Notes: a model not told the origin generated them from the sequence alone. A stretch of DNA of 64,000 nucleotides from Ochrobactrum sp. CGA5 (GCF_006345815.1 NZ_VCIG01000007.1:186001-250000); one strand, 5' to 3'. Counted from the first letter of the stretch, positions 16,611 through 26,828 are shown. Numbers and translations: made by a program.

Positions 16611-17393
16611 ATGCTTCTCTATCTGCGCTCAATCTTGTTTAATGCGGCGTTCTATATCTGCACACTTGTTCAGATGATCGTTTACACGCCCTTTTATTTT
16701 CTGTTGCCTCGCAAGAAGGCCTGGATCGTGCCGAAGTTGTGGGCAAGGGTCAACCTCTGGCTCCAGAAGTATATCGCGGGCACCGACTATGTCGTCGAAG
16801 GATTAGAGAACATTCCCAAAGGCGCCTATATTTGCGCACCAAAGCACCAGTCTGCCTGGGATACCTATGCTTTCCTGCCCTATCTCGATGATCCGGTTCT
16901 TATCCTGAAGCGAGAACTGATGCGCATTCCGCTTTTCGGTTGGTATATCGCCAAGATGCAGATGATCCCGGTTGATCGCGGCTCTCGTGTAAAGGCGCTG
17001 CATTCGATCACCAAGGGAGCGGAAAAAGCGATTGCGGAGGGCCGACAGATTTTGATCTATCCCGAGGGAACACGCAGATCCCCCGGTGCTCCGCCACAAT
17101 ACAAATACGGTATCGTTCATCTCTATGAAGCGCTCAATCTTCCGGTTTTGCCGATTGCGCACAATGCAGGCCTCTACTGGCCGCGCCGCAAGTTCCTGCG
17201 TTATCCCGGAACCATTCGCGCCCGTATTCTACCACCAATTCCGGCGGGGCTCCCGAAGGATGAATTCCTGAAGCGGCTCATCGAAACGACGGAAACGGCC
17301 TGCGACGAACTTCTCGTCGCTGCCAGCCGCGATCCCAATCCACCACCTATGCCACCGGCTGCTGTTCAAAGACTGAACGAGCTCGGTGCCTAG
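16611..17393 (+). CDS. plsC: 1-acyl-sn-glycerol-3-phosphate acyltransferase
   Basis: A 260-residue membrane acyltransferase that makes phosphatidic acid from lysophosphatidic acid. It has an N-terminal hydrophobic segment (residues 1-30), the catalytic HQSAWD box near residue 78 (HX4D), the substrate motif YPEGTRRSPG near 150 and IPVDRGSR near 118. It follows ydcF by 151 bases in the same direction. The phospholipid theme continues from gpsA earlier in the window. A C-terminal proline-rich tail (PNPPPMPPAA) is present. Confidence 0.94.
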   Translation: MLLYLRSILFNAAFYICTLVQMIVYTPFYFLLPRKKAWIVPKLWARVNLWLQKYIAGTDYVVEGLENIPKGAYICAPKHQSAWDTYAFLPYLDDPVLILKRELMRIPLFGWYIAKMQMIPVDRGSRVKALHSITKGAEKAIAEGRQILIYPEGTRRSPGAPPQYKYGIVHLYEALNLPVLPIAHNAGLYWPRRKFLRYPGTIRARILPPIPAGLPKDEFLKRLIETTETACDELLVAASRDPNPPPMPPAAVQRLNELGA

Positions 17394-17530
17394 CCTTCAC
17401 AACAATCTATGGCCTGATCACGTTCAATTGCGTTGCGGGAACGACAATTCGCCGCGTTTTCTTGAACTTTCGTTTTTCTTGCGCGCAACCATGAAACCCG
17501 TTATCAGAGCCCGACACGAAAGGACACATC

Positions 17531-18061
17531 ATGAATATTGATGCCATCTCCATCGGCTCCAATCCTCCTGAAGACGTCAACGTCATCATTGAAGTGCCTG
17601 TCGGCGGCCAGCCGATCAAGTACGAGATGGACAAGAAGGCCGGCGCCCTCATCGTCGACCGTTTCCTCTACACGCCAATGACCTATCCGGGCAATTACGG
17701 CTTTGTGCCACATACGCTTTCGGAAGATGGCGATCCGATTGACGTTCTCGTCTGCAACACCCGTCCGCTGGTTCCCGGATGCGTGATCAACGTTCGCCCG
17801 ATTGGCGTTCTCGTCATGGAAGATAATTCCGGCAAGGACGAAAAGATCATCGCCGTTCCGTCGCCGCACCTGACGCGCCGCTACGAGAAGATTCACGACT
17901 ACACCGATATGCCGGAGATCACTCTGAAGCAGATCGCGCATTTCTTTGAGCACTACAAAGATCTGGAACCGGGCAAGTGGGTCAAAATCGGGGACTGGGG
18001 CGACGAAGATTACGCTCGTAAGTTCATCGTGGAAGCTATCGAACGGGCCAAGGGCAAGTAA
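17531..18061 (+). CDS. ppa: Inorganic pyrophosphatase (family I)
   Basis: A 176-residue soluble enzyme that splits pyrophosphate and pulls biosynthetic reactions forward. [21 protein letters not shown] begins the family I fold; [32 protein letters not shown] (with the catalytic aspartates) and [10 protein letters not shown] follow. AAAGGA stands eight bases before ATG 17531. It is a single gene closed by a strong terminator. Confidence 0.97.
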   Translation: MNIDAISIGSNPPEDVNVIIEVPVGGQPIKYEMDKKAGALIVDRFLYTPMTYPGNYGFVPHTLSEDGDPIDVLVCNTRPLVPGCVINVRPIGVLVMEDNSGKDEKIIAVPSPHLTRRYEKIHDYTDMPEITLKQIAHFFEHYKDLEPGKWVKIGDWGDEDYARKFIVEAIERAKGK

Positions 18062-18086
18062 GAGATAGCTATCCGATCCATCCAAA

Positions 18087-18120
18087 ACAAAAGCGCCCGG
18101 CAATGTCCGGGCGCTTTTGT
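18087..18120. terminator. Bidirectional intrinsic terminator between ppa and yggT
   Basis: ACAAAAGCGCCCGG and CCGGGCGCTTTTGT form a perfect 14-bp stem around CAATGT. The A- and T-tracts on both sides allow termination of ppa and of the convergent YggT gene. Confidence 0.9.
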
Positions 18121-18148
18121 TTCAGGCTTCAGATTCCGGTTGGCGCGC

Positions 18149-18439
18149 TTATAGGAAAAGCGGCAGCAACGTTGTCCACATGAACTGGCGGATGAAGAAG
18201 ATGATCAGCAGCAGGATAATGGGCGAAATATCGATCCCGCCTAGATTGGGCAAGATATTGCGGATCGGGCGCAGAACAGGCTCGGTGACCTTGTAGAGAA
18301 ACTCACCGATTGAGGCCACGAAGCGGTTGCCGGAATTGACGACATTGAAAGCATAGAGCCATGAGAAAATGGCACTCGCAATAATAATATAGGTGTAAAT
18401 ATCGAGCGCCAAATCAATGGTACGGAACAATGCGATCAT
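18149..18439 (-). CDS. YggT family membrane protein
   Basis: A 96-residue protein with two hydrophobic segments (about residues 10-30 and 68-95) and the conserved middle [24 protein letters not shown], whose core LRPIRNILP identifies the YggT family. Members are linked to division-site or osmotic functions in bacteria and to thylakoid assembly in plastids (CCB3/YlmG); the mechanism is unknown. ATG 18439 is preceded by GGAGGCC; the longer open frame upstream lacks the family pattern. Confidence 0.92.
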   Translation of the reverse strand: MIALFRTIDLALDIYTYIIIASAIFSWLYAFNVVNSGNRFVASIGEFLYKVTEPVLRPIRNILPNLGGIDISPIILLLIIFFIRQFMWTTLLPLFL

Positions 18440-18563
18440 GGAGGCCTCCTTGGCAATTGGCCGAGATGTAGCGGTTGCATTGGGCAAGAACAAGGGCTGA
18501 GCGCTTGAGCGCCGGAATTTTTGCGAAGCGCAGCAACTGCGTTCGGCTCCCAGAACCGTCTGA

Positions 18564-19121
18564 TTATCGTTGAGTATCGTGGTCAATGAGATCGTTGACG
18601 CGCTCCAGCCAGTGGTCACGGACACGCATATTGCGCAGATGCTGAAGCGTATTGGCGACATAATCGACATTGGCGCCGGAATCGCCACGAGCCGATGCGA
18701 CAATTGCTGCGGCTTCCTCGGCTTTCAGCGAACCTGCGTATTGCAGGTGATGGCGGTCGGCTACGTAGGTGACAGCGCTGACATTCCGTCCATCTGCAAG
18801 GCGAAGCCGAAGATTTCTTTCATGATAGACCTGGTTCGACATTTCCCGTTCGCGCAGATAGGCCATCACCTCACCAGCCATGCCTCCGGGTACGCGAAAG
18901 GCAATACCGAGGCATGAGCCACCGGCATCGAGACCCAGAACCAGACCGGGCTGATCGGGAGTTCCACGGTGAACATGGGAGTAGATGCATAGACTGCGCC
19001 TATAGCCGTAAAGGCGCGCGCGCACGGTCTCCACATGCGCGAAACCCGGCCGCCACATCAGCGAGCCGTAGCCGAAAACCCAGAAATCGTTCATTCGCCT
19101 GTCATCCAGGAGTGTGGTCAT
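18564..19121 (-). CDS. ChaC-like gamma-glutamylcyclotransferase
   Basis: A 185-residue protein with the substrate-binding loop [13 protein letters not shown] near residue 14 and a conserved acidic stretch [15 protein letters not shown] near 88 that should hold the catalytic glutamate. ChaC enzymes cleave glutathione to 5-oxoproline and Cys-Gly in the cytosol. The start could be ATG 19121 or ATG 19094, nine codons later; neither has a strong ribosome-binding site. It follows an untranslated gap after YggT on the same strand. Confidence 0.92.
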   Translation of the reverse strand: MTTLLDDRRMNDFWVFGYGSLMWRPGFAHVETVRARLYGYRRSLCIYSHVHRGTPDQPGLVLGLDAGGSCLGIAFRVPGGMAGEVMAYLREREMSNQVYHERNLRLRLADGRNVSAVTYVADRHHLQYAGSLKAEEAAAIVASARGDSGANVDYVANTLQHLRNMRVRDHWLERVNDLIDHDTQR

Positions 19122-19332
19122 CAGAGTATCTATATTGATTTAGTGAACGCCGATTTCCACCGGTAATCAACGGATATCTCTCGATTTTTCCCCTCCAACG
19201 CTTCACAAGGCACATTCCTGCCATAAAATGGCCAACAGTCGGGAGGAGCACAAGAGATCGGGATTAGATACGCGATCTGAACCTGGGATGAGGCTCTTCG
19301 AAATAACCGTCTGAACAATGTAAGGCTTTAAA

Positions 19333-20352
19333 ATGGCGCACACTGGAATGAACGCACCGAAAGCCAGAAAGCGTCCCATAGCGCTCGTCGTCATTCTTGT
19401 TGTCTTGATCGCAGGCTACACGGTGGGCTGGTTCTATATCGCAAACAGACTGGAAGCGCGAGCCGAGGCTGACATGGCCAAGCTTGCTGCCCAGGGTGTT
19501 GGAGTGAAGTGCGAAGACCTGCGTATGGGCGGTTATCCGCTGCGCGTCAATGTGGTCTGCGACAGTATTTCCTGGCAGCGTCCTTCCGAGGGTATGTCGT
19601 TCCGCGCCGGACGTTTCACCTCGGGGTCTCCGGTTTACGCCCCGCGCTCTCTGTCGAATGATCTTACAGGTCCTGCCTTCATCGAGTTTCCGGGGCTGGA
19701 GCCGTTGGAAGTCAACTGGAACAAGTTTACCTCCAATACCCGGTTGGCGCGTCCGTTTCCGACAGAAATCGAACTGGCTGCACACGAGGTCGCGGTTGGC
19801 CTTCGTACGGAAACCACGAAGACGGAGCCACTGAGCACGCTCGAACAGATGGATTTCCGCTTAAGCCAAGAGGACGGCACCCTGAAGATCAATGGTCGCT
19901 TTGCCGGATTGAAACTAGCAAAGGCAGTGATTGGCAATGCCAGCAGTCCTGAAATCGACGGGGTGGCGGATATTGATGTGGTCGATGCTGCAGCGCTGCT
20001 TGCGCGAAGCGATATGCCTTTTCATGAACGGCTGCGCGGACATTCCGGTACGGTCAATCAGGCTTTTCTCTCAATGCCAAATGGAGCCATGGTCTCTGTC
20101 ACCGGGCCGTTTTCGGTCGATGCAGACGGGCTGATCAATGCCGACGTGAAGCTGACTATGGTCAATCCGCAATCGTTGGCACAGGCTGGACAGACAGTTT
20201 TTCCTGAGCAGGGCGGTAATATTGCCACCGTTTTGTTCGCTCTCTCAGCCATGCCGAAAGACGAAAACGGCAATCCCGTGATGGAGATCGCCGTTCGCAA
20301 AGGTAAAGTCAGCGCCGGATTCATCCCGCTAGGGCGGTTGCCTGCTCTTTAA
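19333..20352 (+). CDS. DUF2125 family periplasmic/membrane protein
   Basis: A 339-residue protein with an N-terminal anchor helix (about residues 15-38, RPIALVVILVVLIAGYTVGWFYIA) and a long extracytoplasmic part. The segment CEDLRMGGYPLRVNVVCDSISW is the DUF2125 hallmark, and the protein is beta-rich thereafter. The family is confined mostly to Alphaproteobacteria and has no known function; its fold resembles AsmA-like lipid-transfer proteins in outline, which is only a guess. ATG 19333 is followed by a second ATG five codons later. A terminator closes the gene. Confidence 0.85.
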   Translation: MAHTGMNAPKARKRPIALVVILVVLIAGYTVGWFYIANRLEARAEADMAKLAAQGVGVKCEDLRMGGYPLRVNVVCDSISWQRPSEGMSFRAGRFTSGSPVYAPRSLSNDLTGPAFIEFPGLEPLEVNWNKFTSNTRLARPFPTEIELAAHEVAVGLRTETTKTEPLSTLEQMDFRLSQEDGTLKINGRFAGLKLAKAVIGNASSPEIDGVADIDVVDAAALLARSDMPFHERLRGHSGTVNQAFLSMPNGAMVSVTGPFSVDADGLINADVKLTMVNPQSLAQAGQTVFPEQGGNIATVLFALSAMPKDENGNPVMEIAVRKGKVSAGFIPLGRLPAL

Positions 20353-20355
20353 GAG

Positions 20356-20385
20356 AATAGGGTAGTATGTCTCACCCTATTTTTG
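20356..20385 (+). terminator. Intrinsic terminator after the DUF2125 gene
   Basis: AATAGGGT (20356-20363) and ACCCTATT (20374-20381) pair, followed by TTTTTG. The 3' arm overlaps the last codons of the convergent tyrC gene (stop at 20377-20379). Confidence 0.75.
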
Positions 20386-21315
20386 TTCACCGGTACGTGT
20401 CGCAGCCTGACGACCGAAATCCGGTGCGTCCACTTCCTGTCCAGCATCAATGATACCGCGTCGGACAGCCCGTGTGCGCGTGAAAAGATCGAACAGCGCT
20501 TCTCCGTCCCCCCAGCGTATCGAACGCTGAAGGGAGGCGAGGTCTTCCGAAAAGCGACCGAGCATTTCGAGGATGGCATCCTTGTTGTGCAGGCATACAT
20601 CACGCCACATCGTCGGATCGGACGCGGCCAGACGTGTGAAATCGCGGAAACCGGAAGCCGAATATTTGATGACTTCTGACTTCGTCACCTGTTCCAGATC
20701 ACTGGCCGTGCCGACAATGTTGTAGGCGATGATGTGCGGCAGATGCGAAACGATGGCCAGCACCAGATCGTGGTGCTGCGGATCCATGCGATCAAGTCGC
20801 GAGCCGCAGGCGAGCCAAAATTCACTCAGTTTCTCCAGTGCTGCTTTATCCGTATCCGCCAGGGGAGTAAGAATGCACCAGCGATTGGTGAAGAGTTCTG
20901 CAAAGCCAGCATCCGGCCCGGAATATTCCGTGCCTGCGAGCGGGTGTCCGGGAATGAAGTGCACATAGTTAGGCAGTTCCGGCTGCATCTGTGCAATCAC
21001 GGAAGCTTTGGTGGAGCCCACATCGGTGATGATGGCGCCCGGCTTCAGGTTTGACGCGATCTGGCGCGCCACGGTGCCTGACGAGCCGACAGGAACCGAA
21101 ACGATGACCAGATCGGCATCCTTGACGGCTTCAGTGCTATCGGTGGTGTAACTGTCACCGAGTCCAAGTTCTTCGGCACGTTTAAGCGTTTCACTGCTGC
21201 GTGTGGCGATGGCGATGTGGTCTGCGAGTTTTTCGCGCCGAATGACGCGGGCCAGCGAGGAACCGATGAGGCCGATGCCGATCAGGGCGATCTTGTCGAA
21301 ATGAACCGTGGACAT
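20377..21315 (-). CDS. tyrC: Prephenate/arogenate (cyclohexadienyl) dehydrogenase
   Basis: A 312-residue NAD(P)-dependent enzyme of tyrosine synthesis. It has the Rossmann motif ALIGIGLIGSSLARVI near residue 10, DVGSTKASV near 97 and the catalytic HFIPGHPLAGTEYSGP near 118. No ACT or chorismate-mutase domain is fused, so this is the short TyrC form. It begins four bases after the end of hisC and is co-transcribed with it; HisC-type aminotransferases also serve aromatic amino-acid transamination. Confidence 0.92.
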   Translation of the reverse strand: MSTVHFDKIALIGIGLIGSSLARVIRREKLADHIAIATRSSETLKRAEELGLGDSYTTDSTEAVKDADLVIVSVPVGSSGTVARQIASNLKPGAIITDVGSTKASVIAQMQPELPNYVHFIPGHPLAGTEYSGPDAGFAELFTNRWCILTPLADTDKAALEKLSEFWLACGSRLDRMDPQHHDLVLAIVSHLPHIIAYNIVGTASDLEQVTKSEVIKYSASGFRDFTRLAASDPTMWRDVCLHNKDAILEMLGRFSEDLASLQRSIRWGDGEALFDLFTRTRAVRRGIIDAGQEVDAPDFGRQAATRTGEQK

Positions 21316-21319
21316 GGGA

Positions 21320-22426
21320 TTACTTCAAAAATTCAGTCAGGGCGGCAACGACGCCGCGATTGGCTTCTTCCGGTCCGACTGTCATGCGTAACGCATTGGG
21401 AAAGCCGTATCCGCCGACGCGACGCAGGATATAACCGCGCCTGGAAAGCCATTCGTCGGCCTTATCCGCCGAATGCGCAGCATCGTCTGGAAAATGGATC
21501 AGCAGGAAGTTCGTGACCGATGGTGTCACCCGGAGGCCGAGCTTGGTGAACTCGTCAGCCAGCCAGACAAGCCATTTTTCATTGTAGGTGACAGACTTTT
21601 CGACATGGGCGCGATCACGGATAGCGGCGGCACCGGCAGCAATGGCGGCCGAGTTCATGTTGAACGGCCCGCGGATGCGATTGACGGCATCGATCACGTG
21701 CAGCGGCGCATACATCCAGCCAATACGCAGGCCCGGCAGCCCGTGGATTTTCGAGAAGGTGCGCGTCATGACTACGTTTTCGTTGGACGAAACGAGTTCG
21801 AGACCGGCTTCATAATCATTTCGACGGACATATTCGGCGTAGGCTGCATCCAGAACAAGAAGCACGTGCTTCGGCAGTCCGGCATGAAGACGACGTACTT
21901 CCTCGAAAGGCAAATAGGTGCCGGTTGGATTGGCCGGATTGGCTATGAAGACAATCTTCGTGCGCGACGACAGACCGGCCAGAATGGCGTCCACGTCGAT
22001 ACGCTCGTTCTTTTCCTTCACCGTGATCGGTGTCGCACCCGCGCCCAGCGTCTGGATCTTGTAGACCGCAAAACCATGCTCCGTAATGATGGCTTCGTCG
22101 CCTGGGGCAAGATAGGTTTGACAGATCAGGCCGAGCAACTCGTCGGAGCCGTTGCCGCACAGGATGTTGGCCATGTTGAGCCCCTGCGTTTCGGCAATTG
22201 CCTCACGGAGCGCCAGCGCCTGTCCATCGGGATAAAGCTCCAGCTTTTCGCCTGCGTGTCGATAGGCTTCGACTGCAAGAGGGCTCGGACCGACAGGTGT
22301 TTCGTTGGAGGAGAGCTTATAGACCTTTGCAACACCTTCCACATGTTCCTTGCCAGGTACGTAGGCTGCGATGTCGAGCAGGCCGGCCTTAGGCTGGGGA
22401 CGGGTAAGGTTCTGCGTATCGGTCAT
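21320..22426 (-). CDS. hisC: Histidinol-phosphate/aromatic aminotransferase
   Basis: A 368-residue class II fold-type I PLP aminotransferase. [18 protein letters not shown] near residue 37, [14 protein letters not shown] near 90, [15 protein letters not shown] near 155 and the PLP-lysine segment [17 protein letters not shown] near 222 are all present. It may act on histidinol phosphate or, given the neighbour tyrC, on prephenate or aromatic acids; Rhizobiales often have two HisC copies. ATG 22426 is the only sensible start. Confidence 0.92.
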   Translation of the reverse strand: MTDTQNLTRPQPKAGLLDIAAYVPGKEHVEGVAKVYKLSSNETPVGPSPLAVEAYRHAGEKLELYPDGQALALREAIAETQGLNMANILCGNGSDELLGLICQTYLAPGDEAIITEHGFAVYKIQTLGAGATPITVKEKNERIDVDAILAGLSSRTKIVFIANPANPTGTYLPFEEVRRLHAGLPKHVLLVLDAAYAEYVRRNDYEAGLELVSSNENVVMTRTFSKIHGLPGLRIGWMYAPLHVIDAVNRIRGPFNMNSAAIAAGAAAIRDRAHVEKSVTYNEKWLVWLADEFTKLGLRVTPSVTNFLLIHFPDDAAHSADKADEWLSRRGYILRRVGGYGFPNALRMTVGPEEANRGVVAALTEFLK

Positions 22427-22586
22427 GATTTTGGCTCCGCCAAAAGGTCAATGTTAAAGTTGCGATGGATTATAGTTACAATGGCGGCATATCCCGCCAT
22501 TGCGTGCAAGTCGAGAAAAACCTTGTTAAGTAATACTTGCCAACCCCAGCGACTGGTCGTTTTCGCAGGGCTGATGCGCAAATGTC

Positions 22587-23366
22587 CTAGTTTTTATGAT
22601 CTGTCGTGATGGTCTGCACCGGTATTTTTCTCAACCCGCCGACGGGGGTGCCCTGTGGTGCGAGAACCGGAACAAAAACGCGGCGTGACGAGCGCTGGGC
22701 GACCGGCAGCCCTTGATAGAGCCGCTTTTGTGCCTCCACCACCAGGACGCCTGAAAAGACTGGCCATAACCTTCGCCCCATGCCTTCCAGCGCAAGACAA
22801 GGCCGCATCAACCATCGACGTGTGGCAGGTGGAAAATGCAGAGCGTCGCTCACCGTGCTGACGGTGAAATTCGCCTCGCGCAACAAGCTGGTGAGCTGCG
22901 TACGGCTATAAGGCCGTCCGCTGCCAAAGGGAGTATGTTCAAAGCGGGCCCAGAGACCGCGCCGGTTCGGTACCACGATAACGAGCCGCCCGTTTGGGGC
23001 GAGGACGCGCCACATCTCCTTAAGCGTTTCCGTCGGGTTCTCAGCATATTCTAGTGCGTGTATCATAAGCACGCGATCAATTGAGGAATCGGGAAGGGGC
23101 AATTCCTCGTCGAAAACGAGCGCTGTTGCGGTTTTTTCTGCTGAAGGCCAGGCGACAGCTCCCTGACCGGCTGGCATGAAGGCGAATGACCGCTCCGTAT
23201 CGGCACTGAAACGGTCAAGATAGGGAAGGCTGTAGCCCATGCCGACAAGTCGCTCTCCCGGTACGTGGCTCCACAACCCAGCCAATGCCATTCGGATCGC
23301 GCGCTCTGCGAGATGGCCCAGTGTCGTATCGTAAAATGATCGCAGTTCAATGATGTCCGGATGCAT
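22587..23366 (-). CDS. Class I SAM-dependent methyltransferase, function unknown
   Basis: A 259-residue protein of the Methyltransf_11 type. The usual motif I is weak (ERLVGMGYSLPYL near residue 38), but LPLPDSSIDRVLMIHALEYAENP near 90 and EMWRVLAPNGRLVIVVPNRRG near 120 are clear. Such degenerate motif I sequences raise doubt about SAM binding. It precedes hisC and tyrC on the same strand and is conserved there in rhizobia, yet no substrate is known. ATG 23366 is taken in place of a GTG three codons earlier. Confidence 0.8.
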   Translation of the reverse strand: MHPDIIELRSFYDTTLGHLAERAIRMALAGLWSHVPGERLVGMGYSLPYLDRFSADTERSFAFMPAGQGAVAWPSAEKTATALVFDEELPLPDSSIDRVLMIHALEYAENPTETLKEMWRVLAPNGRLVIVVPNRRGLWARFEHTPFGSGRPYSRTQLTSLLREANFTVSTVSDALHFPPATRRWLMRPCLALEGMGRRLWPVFSGVLVVEAQKRLYQGLPVAQRSSRRVFVPVLAPQGTPVGGLRKIPVQTITTDHKN

Positions 23367-23531
23367 GCGGGTCACGCTATATGAAATCTCGTCGCTGGGA
23401 AATGGAGAAGCTGGAGCAGCTTCATCTGATGGGGTGCAATTTGCTCAAACCATGCTATAGAGCGTGCCTTTCCGGTACCTTTGACGGGTGCCGAAGTCTG
23501 CGCGAAAGCGAACGATCAGGAGAAGCAGCAG

Positions 23532-24068
23532 ATGCCCGAAGTCGGTGGCAAGACAATCGAAGTTCTCTTTAGCCCGGACGAGATCGCCGGTCGTAATCTC
23601 GAGCTCGCCAAGGCTATTGCTGAACGCAAGTTTCATAATCTGCTGACGATTTCGATCCTGAAGGGTTCCTTCATCTTTGCAGCCGACCTCATCCGAGCGA
23701 TGCACGATGCAGGCGTAGAACCCGATGTCGAGTTCATCACCGTTTCGAGCTACGGCAAGGGGACGACGAGCACGGAAGTTCGCCTGCTACGCGATATCGA
23801 CAGCGACGTTCGCGATCGCGATGTGCTTCTGATCGACGATATTCTGGAATCCGGCAAGACATTGAAGTTCGTTCGCGAATTGATGCTGGAACGGGGCGCG
23901 AGGAGCGTCAGCATTGCTGTTCTTCTTGACAAGAGTGTGCGCCGCAAGGTCGATCTTGATGCCGATTTCGTGGCTTTCGAATGCCCGGATTATTTTGTCG
24001 TTGGCTATGGCATGGATGTCGGGCACGCCTTCCGTCAGTTGCCCTTTGTCGGGCGTGTGATGGAATAA
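23532..24068 (+). CDS. hpt: Hypoxanthine phosphoribosyltransferase
   Basis: A 178-residue purine-salvage enzyme that makes IMP or GMP from the bases and PRPP. It has ILKGSFIFAADLIRA near residue 45, VSSYGKGTTSTEVRL near 73 and the PRPP motif VLLIDDILESGKTL near 99. ATG 23532 has AGGAGA nine bases upstream; a longer frame from 23481 is rejected. It is divergent from the methyltransferase and converges on the next gene with 16 bases between the stops. Confidence 0.95.
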   Translation: MPEVGGKTIEVLFSPDEIAGRNLELAKAIAERKFHNLLTISILKGSFIFAADLIRAMHDAGVEPDVEFITVSSYGKGTTSTEVRLLRDIDSDVRDRDVLLIDDILESGKTLKFVRELMLERGARSVSIAVLLDKSVRRKVDLDADFVAFECPDYFVVGYGMDVGHAFRQLPFVGRVME

Positions 24069-24084
24069 GGCTCCGACCTGTTTC

Positions 24085-26730
24085 TCAATCGAATTTCAAC
24101 AGGCGCTGCAGATATTCCTTTTCCATCTGCGGCGTCAGTGCATTGCCAAGCTTGCGGCGGATTTCATCAAGAATTTCGCGCGCGCGCTGGATGTCGATTT
24201 CACCGGGAATCTTGACATCTTCGCCCAGGCCGCTGTCGCCGTTGCCCTGCTGGCGACCAAGGGGGTCTCTTCCGCGATTGCCATTGGCGCCATTCTGCCC
24301 CTGACCTTGCTGACCCATGGCCTGCTGCATTTTCTGCATCATGTCGCGTCCGCCGCGACGCAGCGCATCCAGCGCGTTGCCCTGCTGGTCGCTTGCTTCG
24401 GCACCTTCGCTGCGGCCGAGCGCGTCCGTGGCGTTCCCCATTGATTTTCCGGCGTCTGAAAAGTCCTTGCCGGGTTCAATGCCCATACCCTTCAGATCGT
24501 CCAACAGTTTCTGCAGATCGGACTGGAGATTCTTCTGCTGTTGTTGCAGCTTACGCATGGCTTCAGCCATATCCGGTGGAATATCGCTTTTTCCGGCCTG
24601 ACCGTTTTCCGCTTCACGGTCTGGCTGTCCACCGCCCATGGAGCCGTCATCGCCGGGGAACATGTCGTCGCCGAATTCGCCTTCACCATCGCTGCCGCCA
24701 AACTGGCGCTGCATCTTCTGATCGAGATCGAAGGTTTCGTTCATCGTCTTTTGCTGGCGTTGCATGAGTTCGCCAAGCTTATTCATCTGCTGCTGCATCT
24801 GGCCTTGTTGGCCTTGCCCTTGACCTTCCTGGCCCTGACGCGCCTGACCCATCTGTAGGTTGTTCATCAGGCTCTGTAATTGCGACAGCAACTCTTGCGC
24901 CTGATCTCGCGAACCCTGACGCGCCAGATTTTCGATCTGATCCATCATGCGCTGCAAGTCTTTTTCTGTCAGCATTCGCGCATTGGGGTCGGGTGTAGCG
25001 CGGCGTGTGTTCTGGTTCTGCTGCTGGCGCTGGGCAAATTCCCGCAGGAAATCCTGCATCGCCTTGCGCAGGTCTGCCGAGAGCTTTTCGATTTCTTCTT
25101 GCGACGCACCATTCTGGAGAGCGTTTTTCAAGGCTTCCTGTGCTTGCCGCAGACGCTTTTCGGCGGCGGAAAGATTGCCATCTTCGATGCCAAGGGCCAC
25201 CTGCCACATATAGTCCACAGTATCGCGCAGGGCGTCATCGCTCCTGGCGAGACGAAGACGTGTTCCAATTGTGACCAGCCCCAGATAATGCGCTGCATTC
25301 TTGATGGTTTCTTCCGGGCGAAGCGTAAGTGCCGACAGCATATCGAGCACATGATCGCGCTGTGTAGCGTCGATCGCCAAGATATGGCGTTGCTCCGCAA
25401 CAGCGCGCGCTAGCGGATTGCTGAAAGGGCGCTCGGGCAAGGTAATAATCTTGGTTTCGCTGCGCCCGGTTTGTCCGGCTGCATCGGTGACAACCAGCGT
25501 AAGCGCAACTTTTTCGCCCGCCCAGGGGTGCTCGGTCAGGTCTTTCGACGTCGTGGCGTCATTAACGCCGCGGCGTGGCAATGTGAGCGGCAGTTGCGGT
25601 GCGTCGTAAAGCGGCGTTGCTTCCTCATCGTCATCATTGTTGAGTGGGACAATCTCACCTTCGGCTTTTACGGGCGCATAGTCGTCCTCAATCTGATAGG
25701 AAAGCTGCAATGTCCCGTTCAGCGCGTGTCCCGGTTCTTTGGTAAAACGAATCGTTGGTGGATTATCCGGGGTAACGGAAAATTTCCAGCGGGCATCGGT
25801 GCCGGAAAGCCCCAAGGTCTCGTCCTGCTGCAAATCATAACGGAAATTCCGGCTTCCATCGACGACGGCCTGTTCTGCAGGCTCTTTCTGGTCTTCCTGA
25901 GTGTTTGTCGGCGGTACATCGCGCCGCTCCCCCTTCGCATCTGTCGCAGTAAGGCGTTCAGAGCCGCCGCCGATGATCCGGACGGACAGAATGCTGCCTT
26001 GGGGGACGTTGATCGCGGCAACCTTGCCGTCATCCGTAGTGTTCAGGAAAATGGGAGCGCGTCCGGTATAGCGCGGCGGCGTCACCCAAGCATCGATTCG
26101 CGCAACGGCTGTGCTGCCACCCGGACGGATATGAAAGGCATCGGCAATGCGACCGCTGTTAGGGCTGAAGCTGTAGGCCACGGAAGTCACGAAGATCAGG
26201 GCAATCACCGCGCGAATGCCAAACGGGTCACGTTCGGGAATACGCGTGTAGGGCAGGCCAGATTGCAGGTTCTGAAGTCGGTCCGCCATGCGGCGCTGGT
26301 GTTCGTGCCACAAGGCGACGGCGAATGGATCGTGTTCTCCGGTTGCCATATGGCCTGTCTGGACGGAGAGCGGTTCGTGAATGAGACCGTTGATCGCCTC
26401 AATGCGGCGTGTGACGTCCCTTTCCGTCGGAGGACGAAACCGAAACGGCAGGTACAGCGCAATGAGACCGGCCAACCCGAACAGGGCCAACACGCCGATA
26501 TGCAGCCATCGCGGCATCATGCCGAACAGTCCGAGCCAGCTCAGACTGGCAAACAGGCCGACGAGAAGGATCAGCGGAAGGATCAGCGGCCAGAACCGTT
26601 CGAAGCCGATGGAGAGAAATGTACGCAGACGGAGCCGACGCAGAGCAGCGCTTTCCCCGGAAAAGAGCCGCAGGAATGCTTCCCGCGCGGCGCGCGGCCT
26701 ATCTTTCCTGTCGTTGCTACGATCCGTCAT
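24085..26730 (-). CDS. TIGR02302 family (DUF4175) large membrane protein
   Basis: An 881-residue protein with two or three N-terminal membrane helices (about 45-110 and 170-185), a beta-rich extracytoplasmic part with RIDAWVTPPRYTGRAPIFL near 235, and a helical C-terminal half from about 500. The latter contains a strongly Gln/Met/Gly-rich coiled region (about 585-680 and 800-840, for example GQEGQGQGQQGQMQQQ) and ends with KLGNALTPQMEKEYLQRLLKF. The family is alphaproteobacterial and of unknown function. It is the last gene of the argH-lptM-lysA group, 98 bases after lysA. Confidence 0.88.
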   Translation of the reverse strand: MTDRSNDRKDRPRAAREAFLRLFSGESAALRRLRLRTFLSIGFERFWPLILPLILLVGLFASLSWLGLFGMMPRWLHIGVLALFGLAGLIALYLPFRFRPPTERDVTRRIEAINGLIHEPLSVQTGHMATGEHDPFAVALWHEHQRRMADRLQNLQSGLPYTRIPERDPFGIRAVIALIFVTSVAYSFSPNSGRIADAFHIRPGGSTAVARIDAWVTPPRYTGRAPIFLNTTDDGKVAAINVPQGSILSVRIIGGGSERLTATDAKGERRDVPPTNTQEDQKEPAEQAVVDGSRNFRYDLQQDETLGLSGTDARWKFSVTPDNPPTIRFTKEPGHALNGTLQLSYQIEDDYAPVKAEGEIVPLNNDDDEEATPLYDAPQLPLTLPRRGVNDATTSKDLTEHPWAGEKVALTLVVTDAAGQTGRSETKIITLPERPFSNPLARAVAEQRHILAIDATQRDHVLDMLSALTLRPEETIKNAAHYLGLVTIGTRLRLARSDDALRDTVDYMWQVALGIEDGNLSAAEKRLRQAQEALKNALQNGASQEEIEKLSADLRKAMQDFLREFAQRQQQNQNTRRATPDPNARMLTEKDLQRMMDQIENLARQGSRDQAQELLSQLQSLMNNLQMGQARQGQEGQGQGQQGQMQQQMNKLGELMQRQQKTMNETFDLDQKMQRQFGGSDGEGEFGDDMFPGDDGSMGGGQPDREAENGQAGKSDIPPDMAEAMRKLQQQQKNLQSDLQKLLDDLKGMGIEPGKDFSDAGKSMGNATDALGRSEGAEASDQQGNALDALRRGGRDMMQKMQQAMGQQGQGQNGANGNRGRDPLGRQQGNGDSGLGEDVKIPGEIDIQRAREILDEIRRKLGNALTPQMEKEYLQRLLKFD

Positions 26731-26828
26731 ATCGGCTTTCTGGCGTGTATCGCGTTTTCATCTTGCAACAGGATAACACGCATCATGGCAAAGGCGAGGC
26801 TTTGCCATGATAATTGTACTCTTCGGTT

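Noticed and set aside
17407-17652. 81-codon minus-strand frame before ppa
   Set aside because: It overlaps ppa in antisense and lacks any family pattern or ribosome-binding site.
21473-22609. 378-codon plus-strand frame opposite hisC
   Set aside because: Shadow of hisC; no ribosome-binding site and no family pattern.
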